Shown in pieces: positions 52,468 to 63,398 of a DNA stretch of 64,000 nucleotides. Under the pieces are notes generated by a model. That model made no database searches. It saw nothing but the letters and a program-made list of their open reading frames with translations, and was not told the origin of the DNA. Position numbers and translations under genes: made by a program. Source of the stretch: Nansenia antarctica. Its lineage: Eukaryota > Chordata > Actinopteri > Argentiniformes > Microstomatidae. Within the stretch, counting starts at the first letter, position 1; the number at the start of each line of letters is the position of its first letter. The DNA is taken from the NCBI GenBank assembly GCA_963989245.1, contig OZ022340.1:39836982-39900981 (forward strand), read 5' to 3'.

Positions 52468-52914
52468 GTGGTGGTAGCGATGGTTGATAATGACTCTTTT
52501 ACGGGCGACTATGGCAAGAACCCATTCAATTTTAAGAATTATAATCTAGAATATCTGGCAATATATGTTGACGGTGTCCAGTTCCCCACCAAACCATTAC
52601 AACCGGACTTCCCTAATGGTTGCGTAACTCGTGAATTCTATCAACTGGTGTTATCAACAGGGAGACATTTAAAGAACAGTGCTATGGCCATTGATCGAAA
52701 CGATTTCCTGAGAGGGTACACTCTTTATGCATTTAATCTGACACCTGACGAGGATAATAGTCAGCATCTATCATTGATCAAGAGTGGTAACATACGCCTG
52801 GAGACACGTTTCAGGAACCCGCTGCCTAATACCATCAATCTAATAATTTATGCGGTATATGATAGTATGATTGAAGTGTCCCATCGCAGACAGGTTTTAG
52901 TTGATTACTATTAA
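52468..52914 (+). CDS. Capsid-like C-terminal fragment, unit 51
   Basis: Consensus protein. Confidence 0.58.
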   Translation: MVVAMVDNDSFTGDYGKNPFNFKNYNLEYLAIYVDGVQFPTKPLQPDFPNGCVTREFYQLVLSTGRHLKNSAMAIDRNDFLRGYTLYAFNLTPDEDNSQHLSLIKSGNIRLETRFRNPLPNTINLIIYAVYDSMIEVSHRRQVLVDYY

Positions 52915-52950
52915 GCATCATGAATACTGTGGAACTGACAGCCAGGTGTT

Positions 52951-53400
52951 TTGGCTTGTGATAAACTGCCCCAGCAACCTCTACAAATAAGACCTAGTGC
53001 TATGATAATTAACACACACCCCTCTGACCAGCCTGGAGAGCATTGGCTGGCAGTTTATATATTGGAGAGAGTTGGGTGTTTTTTTGACAGTTTTGGAAAT
53101 GCTCCAAATCATTCAATATTTCCTAAATCGATTTATGACTTTTTAAACATGTCATGTGATGAGATACATTTATCAGGCAAACAAGTTCAGGATGTCACAT
53201 CGGTCACATGTGGTGAACACTGTATCTACTTCTTAAATCACATGTGTAGAGGCATCACCTATGATATGTTGATATCTAAATACTCTTCTAATCTGTTTAA
53301 AAATGACACAATGGTAACACGTTTTGTGAAAAAGTTGCAACCGTGTGTGTGTGTTCATAATGTGTTTAGTTGTGTTCAACATGTTCAGACAATTGTGTAA
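52951..53400 (+). CDS. Adenain-like protease fragment, unit 51 (Gly76)
   Basis: Asp76 to Gly, private; silent TAC for Tyr111 as in unit 49. Confidence 0.78.
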   Translation: MACDKLPQQPLQIRPSAMIINTHPSDQPGEHWLAVYILERVGCFFDSFGNAPNHSIFPKSIYDFLNMSCDEIHLSGKQVQDVTSVTCGEHCIYFLNHMCRGITYDMLISKYSSNLFKNDTMVTRFVKKLQPCVCVHNVFSCVQHVQTIV

Positions 53401-53512
53401 GATTGTGCAAGTCAATAAAATGTTGGTCAAATAAATTATCAGAGTTCATGTATCATTACAATCATTTTTATTTAGTCAAGCAAGGGGTTTTAGTCAAACA
53501 ATAACATAGTCT

Positions 53513-53963
53513 GTGGTGGTAGCGATGGTTGATAATGACTCTTTTACGGGCGACTATGGCAAGAACCCATTCAATTTTAAGAATTATAATCTAGAATATC
53601 TGGCAATATATGCATGTTGACGGTGTCCAGTTCCCCACCAAACCATTACAACCGGACTTCCCTAATGGTTGCGTAACTCGTGAATTCTATCAACTGGTGT
53701 TATCAACAGGGAGACATTTAAAGAACAGTGCTATGGCCATTGATCGAAACGATTTCCTGAGAGGGTACACTCTTTATGCATTTAATCTGACACCTGACGA
53801 GGATAATAGTCAGCATCTATCATTGATCAAGAGTGGTAACATACGCCTGGAGACACGTTTCAGGAACCCGCTGCCTAATACCATCAATCTAATAATTTAT
53901 GCGGTATATGATAGTATGATTGAAGTGTCCCATCGCAGACAGGTTTTAGTTGATTACTATTAA
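53513..53963 (+). pseudogene. Capsid-like fragment with 4-bp insertion, unit 52
   Basis: 4-bp insertion, the last one in the window. Confidence 0.8.
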
Positions 53964-53999
53964 GCATCATGAATACTGTGGAACTGACAGCCAGGTGTT

Positions 54000-54449
54000 T
54001 TGGCTTGTGATAAACTGCCCCAGCAACCTCTACAAATAAGACCTAGTGCTATGATAATTAACACACACCCCTCTGACCAGCCTGGAGAGCATTGGCTGGC
54101 AGTTTATATATTGGAGAGAGTTGGGTGTTTTTTTGACAGTTTTGGAAATGCTCCAAATCATTCAATATTTCCTAAATCGATTTATGACTTTTTAAACATG
54201 TCATGTGATGAGATACATTTATCAGACAAACAAGTTCAGGATGTCACATCGGTCACATGTGGTGAACACTGTATCTACTTCTTAAATCACATGTGTAGAG
54301 GCATCACCTATGATATGTTGATATCTAAATATTCTTCTAATCTGTTTAAAAATGACACAATGGTAACACGTTTTGTGAAAAAGTTGCAACCGTGTGTGTG
54401 TGTTCATAATGTGTTTAGTTGTGTTCAACATGTTCAGACAATTGTGTAA
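54000..54449 (+). CDS. Adenain-like protease fragment, unit 52
   Basis: Consensus protein. Confidence 0.78.
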   Translation: MACDKLPQQPLQIRPSAMIINTHPSDQPGEHWLAVYILERVGCFFDSFGNAPNHSIFPKSIYDFLNMSCDEIHLSDKQVQDVTSVTCGEHCIYFLNHMCRGITYDMLISKYSSNLFKNDTMVTRFVKKLQPCVCVHNVFSCVQHVQTIV

Positions 54450-54561
54450 GATTGTGCAAGTCAATAAAATGTTGGTCAAATAAATTATCAGAGTTCATGT
54501 ATCATTACAATCATTTTTATTTAGTCAAGCAAGGGGTTTTAGTCAAACAATAACATAGTCT

Positions 54562-55008
54562 GTGGTGGTAGCGATGGTTGATAATGACTCTTTTACGGGC
54601 GACTATGGCAAGAACCCATTCAATTTTAAGAATTATAATCTAGAATATCTGGCAATATATGTTGACGGTGTCCAGTTCCCCACCAAACCATTACAACCGG
54701 ACTTCCCTAATGGTTGCGTAACTCGTGAATTCTATCAACTGGTGTTATCAACAGGGAGACATTTAAAGAACAGTGCTATGGCCATTGATCGAAACGATTT
54801 CCTGAGAGGGTACACTCTTTATGCATTTAATCTGACACCTGACGAGGATAATAGTCAGCATCTATCATTGATCAAGAGTGGTAACATACGCCTGGAGACA
54901 CGTTTCAGGAACCCGCTGCCTAATACCATCAATCTAATAATTTATGCGGTATATGATAGTATGATTGAAGTGTCCCATCGCAGACAGGTTTTAGTTGATT
55001 ACTATTAA
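54562..55008 (+). CDS. Capsid-like C-terminal fragment, unit 53
   Basis: Consensus protein; start of the uniform right-hand zone. Confidence 0.58.
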   Translation: MVVAMVDNDSFTGDYGKNPFNFKNYNLEYLAIYVDGVQFPTKPLQPDFPNGCVTREFYQLVLSTGRHLKNSAMAIDRNDFLRGYTLYAFNLTPDEDNSQHLSLIKSGNIRLETRFRNPLPNTINLIIYAVYDSMIEVSHRRQVLVDYY

Positions 55009-55044
55009 GCATCATGAATACTGTGGAACTGACAGCCAGGTGTT

Positions 55045-55494
55045 TTGGCTTGTGATAAACTGCCCCAGCAACCTCTACAAATAAGACCTAGTGCTATGAT
55101 AATTAACACACACCCCTCTGACCAGCCTGGAGAGCATTGGCTGGCAGTTTATATATTGGAGAGAGTTGGGTGTTTTTTTGACAGTTTTGGAAATGCTCCA
55201 AATCATTCAATATTTCCTAAATCGATTTATGACTTTTTAAACATGTCATGTGATGAGATACATTTATCAGACAAACAAGTTCAGGATGTCACATCGGTCA
55301 CATGTGGTGAACACTGTATCTACTTCTTAAATCACATGTGTAGAGGCATCACCTATGATATGTTGATATCTAAATATTCTTCTAATCTGTTTAAAAATGA
55401 CACAATGGTAACACGTTTTGTGAAAAAGTTGCAACCGTGTGTGTGTGTTCATAATGTGTTTAGTTGTGTTCAACATGTTCAGACAATTGTGTAA
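55045..55494 (+). CDS. Adenain-like protease fragment, unit 53
   Basis: Consensus protein. Confidence 0.78.
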   Translation: MACDKLPQQPLQIRPSAMIINTHPSDQPGEHWLAVYILERVGCFFDSFGNAPNHSIFPKSIYDFLNMSCDEIHLSDKQVQDVTSVTCGEHCIYFLNHMCRGITYDMLISKYSSNLFKNDTMVTRFVKKLQPCVCVHNVFSCVQHVQTIV

Positions 55495-55606
55495 GATTGT
55501 GCAAGTCAATAAAATGTTGGTCAAATAAATTATCAGAGTTCATGTATCATTACAATCATTTTTATTTAGTCAAGCAAGGGGTTTTAGTCAAACAATAACA
55601 TAGTCT

Positions 55607-56053
55607 GTGGTGGTAGCGATGGTTGATAATGACTCTTTTACGGGCGACTATGGCAAGAACCCATTCAATTTTAAGAATTATAATCTAGAATATCTGGCAA
55701 TATATGTTGACGGTGTCCAGTTCCCCACCAAACCATTACAACCGGACTTCCCTAATGGTTGCGTAACTCGTGAATTCTATCAACTGGTGTTATCAACAGG
55801 GAGACATTTAAAGAACAGTGCTATGGCCATTGATCGAAACGATTTCCTGAGAGGGTACACTCTTTATGCATTTAATCTGACACCTGACGAGGATAATAGT
55901 CAGCATCTATCATTGATCAAGAGTGGTAACATACGCCTGGAGACACGTTTCAGGAACCCGCTGCCTAATACCATCAATCTAATAATTTATGCGGTATATG
56001 ATAGTATGATTGAAGTGTCCCATCGCAGACAGGTTTTAGTTGATTACTATTAA
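55607..56053 (+). CDS. Capsid-like C-terminal fragment, unit 54
   Basis: Consensus protein. Confidence 0.58.
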   Translation: MVVAMVDNDSFTGDYGKNPFNFKNYNLEYLAIYVDGVQFPTKPLQPDFPNGCVTREFYQLVLSTGRHLKNSAMAIDRNDFLRGYTLYAFNLTPDEDNSQHLSLIKSGNIRLETRFRNPLPNTINLIIYAVYDSMIEVSHRRQVLVDYY

Positions 56054-56089
56054 GCATCATGAATACTGTGGAACTGACAGCCAGGTGTT

Positions 56090-56539
56090 TTGGCTTGTGA
56101 TAAACTGCCCCAGCAACCTCTACAAATAAGACCTAGTGCTATGATAATTAACACACACCCCTCTGACCAGCCTGGAGAGCATTGGCTGGCAGTTTATATA
56201 TTGGAGAGAGTTGGGTGTTTTTTTGACAGTTTTGGAAATGCTCCAAATCATTCAATATTTCCTAAATCGATTTATGACTTTTTAAACATGTCATGTGATG
56301 AGATACATTTATCAGACAAACAAGTTCAGGATGTCACATCGGTCACATGTGGTGAACACTGTATCTACTTCTTAAATCACATGTGTAGAGGCATCACCTA
56401 TGATATGTTGATATCTAAATATTCTTCTAATCTGTTTAAAAATGACACAATGGTAACACGTTTTGTGAAAAAGTTGCAACCGTGTGTGTGTGTTCATAAT
56501 GTGTTTAGTTGTGTTCAACATGTTCAGACAATTGTGTAA
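56090..56539 (+). CDS. Adenain-like protease fragment, unit 54
   Basis: Consensus protein. Confidence 0.78.
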   Translation: MACDKLPQQPLQIRPSAMIINTHPSDQPGEHWLAVYILERVGCFFDSFGNAPNHSIFPKSIYDFLNMSCDEIHLSDKQVQDVTSVTCGEHCIYFLNHMCRGITYDMLISKYSSNLFKNDTMVTRFVKKLQPCVCVHNVFSCVQHVQTIV

Positions 56540-56651
56540 GATTGTGCAAGTCAATAAAATGTTGGTCAAATAAATTATCAGAGTTCATGTATCATTACAA
56601 TCATTTTTATTTAGTCAAGCAAGGGGTTTTAGTCAAACAATAACATAGTCT

Positions 56652-57098
56652 GTGGTGGTAGCGATGGTTGATAATGACTCTTTTACGGGCGACTATGGCA
56701 AGAACCCATTCAATTTTAAGAATTATAATCTAGAATATCTGGCAATATATGTTGACGGTGTCCAGTTCCCCACCAAACCATTACAACCGGACTTCCCTAA
56801 TGGTTGCGTAACTCGTGAATTCTATCAACTGGTGTTATCAACAGGGAGACATTTAAAGAACAGTGCTATGGCCATTGATCGAAACGATTTCCTGAGAGGG
56901 TACACTCTTTATGCATTTAATCTGACACCTGACGAGGATAATAGTCAGCATCTATCATTGATCAAGAGTGGTAACATACGCCTGGAGACACGTTTCAGGA
57001 ACCCGCTGCCTAATACCACCAATCTAATAATTTATGCGGTATATGATAGTATGATTGAAGTGTCCCATCGCAGACAGGTTTTAGTTGATTACTATTAA
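56652..57098 (+). CDS. Capsid-like C-terminal fragment, unit 55 (Thr123)
   Basis: Ile123 to Thr, private. Confidence 0.58.
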   Translation: MVVAMVDNDSFTGDYGKNPFNFKNYNLEYLAIYVDGVQFPTKPLQPDFPNGCVTREFYQLVLSTGRHLKNSAMAIDRNDFLRGYTLYAFNLTPDEDNSQHLSLIKSGNIRLETRFRNPLPNTTNLIIYAVYDSMIEVSHRRQVLVDYY

Positions 57099-57134
57099 GC
57101 ATCATGAATACTGTGGAACTGACAGCCAGGTGTT

Positions 57135-57578
57135 TTGGCTTGTGATAAACTGCCCCAGCAACCTCTACAAATAAGACCTAGTGCTATGATAATTAACACA
57201 CACCCCTCTGACCAGCCTGGAGAGCATTGGCTGGCAGTTTATATATTGGAGAGAGTTGGGTGTTTTTTTGACAGTTTTGGAAATGCTCCAAATCATTCAA
57301 TATTTCCTAAATCGATTTATGACTTTTTAAACATGTCATGTGATGAGATACATTTATCAGACAAACCGGATGTCACATCGGTCACATGTGGTGAACACTG
57401 TATCTACTTCTTAAATCACATGTGTAGAGGCATCACCTATGATATGTTGATATCTAAATATTCTTCTAATCTGTTTAAAAATGACACAATGGTAACACGT
57501 TTTGTGAAAAAGTTGCAACCGTGTGTGTGTGTTCATAATGTGTTTAGTTGTGTTCAACATGTTCAGCCAATTGTGTAA
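57135..57578 (+). CDS. Protease fragment lacking the oxyanion glutamine, unit 55
   Basis: Gln78-Val79-Gln80 replaced by Pro at 57366-57368. A private Thr to Pro lies three residues from the end. Confidence 0.78.
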   Translation: MACDKLPQQPLQIRPSAMIINTHPSDQPGEHWLAVYILERVGCFFDSFGNAPNHSIFPKSIYDFLNMSCDEIHLSDKPDVTSVTCGEHCIYFLNHMCRGITYDMLISKYSSNLFKNDTMVTRFVKKLQPCVCVHNVFSCVQHVQPIV

Positions 57579-57690
57579 GATTGTGCAAGTCAATAAAATG
57601 TTGGTCAAATAAATTATCAGAGTTCATGTATCATTACAATCATTTTTATTTAGTCAAGCAAGGGGTTTTAGTCAAACAATAACATAGTCT

Positions 57691-58137
57691 GTGGTGGTAG
57701 CGATGGTTGATAATGACTCTTTTACGGGCGACTATGGCAAGAACCCATTCAATTTTAAGAATTATAATCTAGAATATCTGGCAATATATGTTGACGGTGT
57801 CCAGTTCCCCACCAAACCATTACAACCGGACTTCCCTAATGGTTGCGTAACTCGTGAATTCTATCAACTGGTGTTATCAACAGGGAGACATTTAAAGAAC
57901 AGTGCTATGGCCATTGATCGAAACGATTTCCTGAGAGGGTACACTCTTTATGCATTTAATCTGACACCTGACGAGGATAATAGTCAGCATCTATCATTGA
58001 TCAAGAGTGGTAACATACGCCTGGAGACACGTTTCAGGAACCCGCTGCCTAATACCATCAATCTAATAATTTATGCGGTATATGATAGTATGATTGAAGT
58101 GTCCCATCGCAGACAGGTTTTAGTTGATTACTATTAA
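57691..58137 (+). CDS. Capsid-like C-terminal fragment, unit 56
   Basis: Consensus protein. Units 56-60 encode identical protein pairs. Confidence 0.58.
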   Translation: MVVAMVDNDSFTGDYGKNPFNFKNYNLEYLAIYVDGVQFPTKPLQPDFPNGCVTREFYQLVLSTGRHLKNSAMAIDRNDFLRGYTLYAFNLTPDEDNSQHLSLIKSGNIRLETRFRNPLPNTINLIIYAVYDSMIEVSHRRQVLVDYY

Positions 58138-58173
58138 GCATCATGAATACTGTGGAACTGACAGCCAGGTGTT

Positions 58174-58623
58174 TTGGCTTGTGATAAACTGCCCCAGCAA
58201 CCTCTACAAATAAGACCTAGTGCTATGATAATTAACACACACCCCTCTGACCAGCCTGGAGAGCATTGGCTGGCAGTTTATATATTGGAGAGAGTTGGGT
58301 GTTTTTTTGACAGTTTTGGAAATGCTCCAAATCATTCAATATTTCCTAAATCGATTTATGACTTTTTAAACATGTCATGTGATGAGATACATTTATCAGA
58401 CAAACAAGTTCAGGATGTCACATCGGTCACATGTGGTGAACACTGTATCTACTTCTTAAATCACATGTGTAGAGGCATCACCTATGATATGTTGATATCT
58501 AAATATTCTTCTAATCTGTTTAAAAATGACACAATGGTAACACGTTTTGTGAAAAAGTTGCAACCGTGTGTGTGTGTTCATAATGTGTTTAGTTGTGTTC
58601 AACATGTTCAGACAATTGTGTAA
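58174..58623 (+). CDS. Adenain-like protease fragment, unit 56
   Basis: Consensus protein. Confidence 0.78.
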   Translation: MACDKLPQQPLQIRPSAMIINTHPSDQPGEHWLAVYILERVGCFFDSFGNAPNHSIFPKSIYDFLNMSCDEIHLSDKQVQDVTSVTCGEHCIYFLNHMCRGITYDMLISKYSSNLFKNDTMVTRFVKKLQPCVCVHNVFSCVQHVQTIV

Positions 58624-58735
58624 GATTGTGCAAGTCAATAAAATGTTGGTCAAATAAATTATCAGAGTTCATGTATCATTACAATCATTTTTATTTAGTC
58701 AAGCAAGGGGTTTTAGTCAAACAATAACATAGTCT

Positions 58736-59182
58736 GTGGTGGTAGCGATGGTTGATAATGACTCTTTTACGGGCGACTATGGCAAGAACCCATTCAATTT
58801 TAAGAATTATAATCTAGAATATCTGGCAATATATGTTGACGGTGTCCAGTTCCCCACCAAACCATTACAACCGGACTTCCCTAATGGTTGCGTAACTCGT
58901 GAATTCTATCAACTGGTGTTATCAACAGGGAGACATTTAAAGAACAGTGCTATGGCCATTGATCGAAACGATTTCCTGAGAGGGTACACTCTTTATGCAT
59001 TTAATCTGACACCTGACGAGGATAATAGTCAGCATCTATCATTGATCAAGAGTGGTAACATACGCCTGGAGACACGTTTCAGGAACCCGCTGCCTAATAC
59101 CATCAATCTAATAATTTATGCGGTATATGATAGTATGATTGAAGTGTCCCATCGCAGACAGGTTTTAGTTGATTACTATTAA
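58736..59182 (+). CDS. Capsid-like C-terminal fragment, unit 57
   Basis: Consensus protein. Confidence 0.58.
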   Translation: MVVAMVDNDSFTGDYGKNPFNFKNYNLEYLAIYVDGVQFPTKPLQPDFPNGCVTREFYQLVLSTGRHLKNSAMAIDRNDFLRGYTLYAFNLTPDEDNSQHLSLIKSGNIRLETRFRNPLPNTINLIIYAVYDSMIEVSHRRQVLVDYY

Positions 59183-59218
59183 GCATCATGAATACTGTGG
59201 AACTGACAGCCAGGTGTT

Positions 59219-59668
59219 TTGGCTTGTGATAAACTGCCCCAGCAACCTCTACAAATAAGACCTAGTGCTATGATAATTAACACACACCCCTCTGACCAGC
59301 CTGGAGAGCATTGGCTGGCAGTTTATATATTGGAGAGAGTTGGGTGTTTTTTTGACAGTTTTGGAAATGCTCCAAATCATTCAATATTTCCTAAATCGAT
59401 TTATGACTTTTTAAACATGTCATGTGATGAGATACATTTATCAGACAAACAAGTTCAGGATGTCACATCGGTCACATGTGGTGAACACTGTATCTACTTC
59501 TTAAATCACATGTGTAGAGGCATCACCTATGATATGTTGATATCTAAATATTCTTCTAATCTGTTTAAAAATGACACAATGGTAACACGTTTTGTGAAAA
59601 AGTTGCAACCGTGTGTGTGTGTTCATAATGTGTTTAGTTGTGTTCAACATGTTCAGACAATTGTGTAA
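59219..59668 (+). CDS. Adenain-like protease fragment, unit 57
   Basis: Consensus protein. Confidence 0.78.
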   Translation: MACDKLPQQPLQIRPSAMIINTHPSDQPGEHWLAVYILERVGCFFDSFGNAPNHSIFPKSIYDFLNMSCDEIHLSDKQVQDVTSVTCGEHCIYFLNHMCRGITYDMLISKYSSNLFKNDTMVTRFVKKLQPCVCVHNVFSCVQHVQTIV

Positions 59669-59780
59669 GATTGTGCAAGTCAATAAAATGTTGGTCAAAT
59701 AAATTATCAGAGTTCATGTATCATTACAATCATTTTTATTTAGTCAAGCAAGGGGTTTTAGTCAAACAATAACATAGTCT

Positions 59781-60227
59781 GTGGTGGTAGCGATGGTTGA
59801 TAATGACTCTTTTACGGGCGACTATGGCAAGAACCCATTCAATTTTAAGAATTATAATCTAGAATATCTGGCAATATATGTTGACGGTGTCCAGTTCCCC
59901 ACCAAACCATTACAACCGGACTTCCCTAATGGTTGCGTAACTCGTGAATTCTATCAACTGGTGTTATCAACAGGGAGACATTTAAAGAACAGTGCTATGG
60001 CCATTGATCGAAACGATTTCCTGAGAGGGTACACTCTTTATGCATTTAATCTGACACCTGACGAGGATAATAGTCAGCATCTATCATTGATCAAGAGTGG
60101 TAACATACGCCTGGAGACACGTTTCAGGAACCCGCTGCCTAATACCATCAATCTAATAATTTATGCGGTATATGATAGTATGATTGAAGTGTCCCATCGC
60201 AGACAGGTTTTAGTTGATTACTATTAA
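59781..60227 (+). CDS. Capsid-like C-terminal fragment, unit 58
   Basis: Consensus protein. Confidence 0.58.
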   Translation: MVVAMVDNDSFTGDYGKNPFNFKNYNLEYLAIYVDGVQFPTKPLQPDFPNGCVTREFYQLVLSTGRHLKNSAMAIDRNDFLRGYTLYAFNLTPDEDNSQHLSLIKSGNIRLETRFRNPLPNTINLIIYAVYDSMIEVSHRRQVLVDYY

Positions 60228-60263
60228 GCATCATGAATACTGTGGAACTGACAGCCAGGTGTT

Positions 60264-60713
60264 TTGGCTTGTGATAAACTGCCCCAGCAACCTCTACAAA
60301 TAAGACCTAGTGCTATGATAATTAACACACACCCCTCTGACCAGCCTGGAGAGCATTGGCTGGCAGTTTATATATTGGAGAGAGTTGGGTGTTTTTTTGA
60401 CAGTTTTGGAAATGCTCCAAATCATTCAATATTTCCTAAATCGATTTATGACTTTTTAAACATGTCATGTGATGAGATACATTTATCAGACAAACAAGTT
60501 CAGGATGTCACATCGGTCACATGTGGTGAACACTGTATCTACTTCTTAAATCACATGTGTAGAGGCATCACCTATGATATGTTGATATCTAAATATTCTT
60601 CTAATCTGTTTAAAAATGACACAATGGTAACACGTTTTGTGAAAAAGTTGCAACCGTGTGTGTGTGTTCATAATGTGTTTAGTTGTGTTCAACATGTTCA
60701 GACAATTGTGTAA
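60264..60713 (+). CDS. Adenain-like protease fragment, unit 58
   Basis: Consensus protein. Confidence 0.78.
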   Translation: MACDKLPQQPLQIRPSAMIINTHPSDQPGEHWLAVYILERVGCFFDSFGNAPNHSIFPKSIYDFLNMSCDEIHLSDKQVQDVTSVTCGEHCIYFLNHMCRGITYDMLISKYSSNLFKNDTMVTRFVKKLQPCVCVHNVFSCVQHVQTIV

Positions 60714-60825
60714 GATTGTGCAAGTCAATAAAATGTTGGTCAAATAAATTATCAGAGTTCATGTATCATTACAATCATTTTTATTTAGTCAAGCAAGGGG
60801 TTTTAGTCAAACAATAACATAGTCT

Positions 60826-61272
60826 GTGGTGGTAGCGATGGTTGATAATGACTCTTTTACGGGCGACTATGGCAAGAACCCATTCAATTTTAAGAATTAT
60901 AATCTAGAATATCTGGCAATATATGTTGACGGTGTCCAGTTCCCCACCAAACCATTACAACCGGACTTCCCTAATGGTTGCGTAACTCGTGAATTCTATC
61001 AACTGGTGTTATCAACAGGGAGACATTTAAAGAACAGTGCTATGGCCATTGATCGAAACGATTTCCTGAGAGGGTACACTCTTTATGCATTTAATCTGAC
61101 ACCTGACGAGGATAATAGTCAGCATCTATCATTGATCAAGAGTGGTAACATACGCCTGGAGACACGTTTCAGGAACCCGCTGCCTAATACCATCAATCTA
61201 ATAATTTATGCGGTATATGATAGTATGATTGAAGTGTCCCATCGCAGACAGGTTTTAGTTGATTACTATTAA
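60826..61272 (+). CDS. Capsid-like C-terminal fragment, unit 59
   Basis: Consensus protein. Confidence 0.58.
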   Translation: MVVAMVDNDSFTGDYGKNPFNFKNYNLEYLAIYVDGVQFPTKPLQPDFPNGCVTREFYQLVLSTGRHLKNSAMAIDRNDFLRGYTLYAFNLTPDEDNSQHLSLIKSGNIRLETRFRNPLPNTINLIIYAVYDSMIEVSHRRQVLVDYY

Positions 61273-61308
61273 GCATCATGAATACTGTGGAACTGACAGC
61301 CAGGTGTT

Positions 61309-61758
61309 TTGGCTTGTGATAAACTGCCCCAGCAACCTCTACAAATAAGACCTAGTGCTATGATAATTAACACACACCCCTCTGACCAGCCTGGAGAGCA
61401 TTGGCTGGCAGTTTATATATTGGAGAGAGTTGGGTGTTTTTTTGACAGTTTTGGAAATGCTCCAAATCATTCAATATTTCCTAAATCGATTTATGACTTT
61501 TTAAACATGTCATGTGATGAGATACATTTATCAGACAAACAAGTTCAGGATGTCACATCGGTCACATGTGGTGAACACTGTATCTACTTCTTAAATCACA
61601 TGTGTAGAGGCATCACCTATGATATGTTGATATCTAAATATTCTTCTAATCTGTTTAAAAATGACACAATGGTAACACGTTTTGTGAAAAAGTTGCAACC
61701 GTGTGTGTGTGTTCATAATGTGTTTAGTTGTGTTCAACATGTTCAGACAATTGTGTAA
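61309..61758 (+). CDS. Adenain-like protease fragment, unit 59
   Basis: Consensus protein. Confidence 0.78.
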   Translation: MACDKLPQQPLQIRPSAMIINTHPSDQPGEHWLAVYILERVGCFFDSFGNAPNHSIFPKSIYDFLNMSCDEIHLSDKQVQDVTSVTCGEHCIYFLNHMCRGITYDMLISKYSSNLFKNDTMVTRFVKKLQPCVCVHNVFSCVQHVQTIV

Positions 61759-61870
61759 GATTGTGCAAGTCAATAAAATGTTGGTCAAATAAATTATCAG
61801 AGTTCATGTATCATTACAATCATTTTTATTTAGTCAAGCAAGGGGTTTTAGTCAAACAATAACATAGTCT

Positions 61871-62317
61871 GTGGTGGTAGCGATGGTTGATAATGACTCT
61901 TTTACGGGCGACTATGGCAAGAACCCATTCAATTTTAAGAATTATAATCTAGAATATCTGGCAATATATGTTGACGGTGTCCAGTTCCCCACCAAACCAT
62001 TACAACCGGACTTCCCTAATGGTTGCGTAACTCGTGAATTCTATCAACTGGTGTTATCAACAGGGAGACATTTAAAGAACAGTGCTATGGCCATTGATCG
62101 AAACGATTTCCTGAGAGGGTACACTCTTTATGCATTTAATCTGACACCTGACGAGGATAATAGTCAGCATCTATCATTGATCAAGAGTGGTAACATACGC
62201 CTGGAGACACGTTTCAGGAACCCGCTGCCTAATACCATCAATCTAATAATTTATGCGGTATATGATAGTATGATTGAAGTGTCCCATCGCAGACAGGTTT
62301 TAGTTGATTACTATTAA
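61871..62317 (+). CDS. Capsid-like C-terminal fragment, unit 60
   Basis: Consensus protein. Confidence 0.58.
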   Translation: MVVAMVDNDSFTGDYGKNPFNFKNYNLEYLAIYVDGVQFPTKPLQPDFPNGCVTREFYQLVLSTGRHLKNSAMAIDRNDFLRGYTLYAFNLTPDEDNSQHLSLIKSGNIRLETRFRNPLPNTINLIIYAVYDSMIEVSHRRQVLVDYY

Positions 62318-62353
62318 GCATCATGAATACTGTGGAACTGACAGCCAGGTGTT

Positions 62354-62803
62354 TTGGCTTGTGATAAACTGCCCCAGCAACCTCTACAAATAAGACCTAG
62401 TGCTATGATAATTAACACACACCCCTCTGACCAGCCTGGAGAGCATTGGCTGGCAGTTTATATATTGGAGAGAGTTGGGTGTTTTTTTGACAGTTTTGGA
62501 AATGCTCCAAATCATTCAATATTTCCTAAATCGATTTATGACTTTTTAAACATGTCATGTGATGAGATACATTTATCAGACAAACAAGTTCAGGATGTCA
62601 CATCGGTCACATGTGGTGAACACTGTATCTACTTCTTAAATCACATGTGTAGAGGCATCACCTATGATATGTTGATATCTAAATATTCTTCTAATCTGTT
62701 TAAAAATGACACAATGGTAACACGTTTTGTGAAAAAGTTGCAACCGTGTGTGTGTGTTCATAATGTGTTTAGTTGTGTTCAACATGTTCAGACAATTGTG
62801 TAA
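62354..62803 (+). CDS. Adenain-like protease fragment, unit 60
   Basis: Consensus protein. Confidence 0.78.
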   Translation: MACDKLPQQPLQIRPSAMIINTHPSDQPGEHWLAVYILERVGCFFDSFGNAPNHSIFPKSIYDFLNMSCDEIHLSDKQVQDVTSVTCGEHCIYFLNHMCRGITYDMLISKYSSNLFKNDTMVTRFVKKLQPCVCVHNVFSCVQHVQTIV

Positions 62804-62915
62804 GATTGTGCAAGTCAATAAAATGTTGGTCAAATAAATTATCAGAGTTCATGTATCATTACAATCATTTTTATTTAGTCAAGCAAGGGGTTTTAGTCAA
62901 ACAATAACATAGTCT

Positions 62916-63362
62916 GTGGTGGTAGCGATGGTTGATAATGACTCTTTTACGGGCGACTATGGCAAGAACCCATTCAATTTTAAGAATTATAATCTAGAAT
63001 ATCTGGCAATATATGTTGACGGTGTCCAGTTCCCCACCAAACCATTACAACCGGACTTCCCTAATGGTTGCGTAACTCGTGAATTCTATCAACTGGTGTT
63101 ATCAACAGGGAGACATTTAAAGAACAGTGCTATGGCCATTGATCGAAACGATTTCCTGAGAGGGTACACTCTTTATGCATTTAATCTGACACCTGACGAG
63201 GATAATAGTCAGCATCTATCATTGATCAAGAGTGGTAACATACGCCTGGAGACACGTTTCAGGAACCCGCTGCCTAATACCATCAATCTAATAATTTATG
63301 CGGTATATGATAGTATGATTGAAGTGTCCCATCGCAGACAGGTTTTAGTTGATTACTATTAA
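62916..63362 (+). CDS. Capsid-like C-terminal fragment, unit 61
   Basis: Consensus protein. Confidence 0.58.
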   Translation: MVVAMVDNDSFTGDYGKNPFNFKNYNLEYLAIYVDGVQFPTKPLQPDFPNGCVTREFYQLVLSTGRHLKNSAMAIDRNDFLRGYTLYAFNLTPDEDNSQHLSLIKSGNIRLETRFRNPLPNTINLIIYAVYDSMIEVSHRRQVLVDYY

Positions 63363-63398
63363 GCATCATGAATACTGTGGAACTGACAGCCAGGTGTT

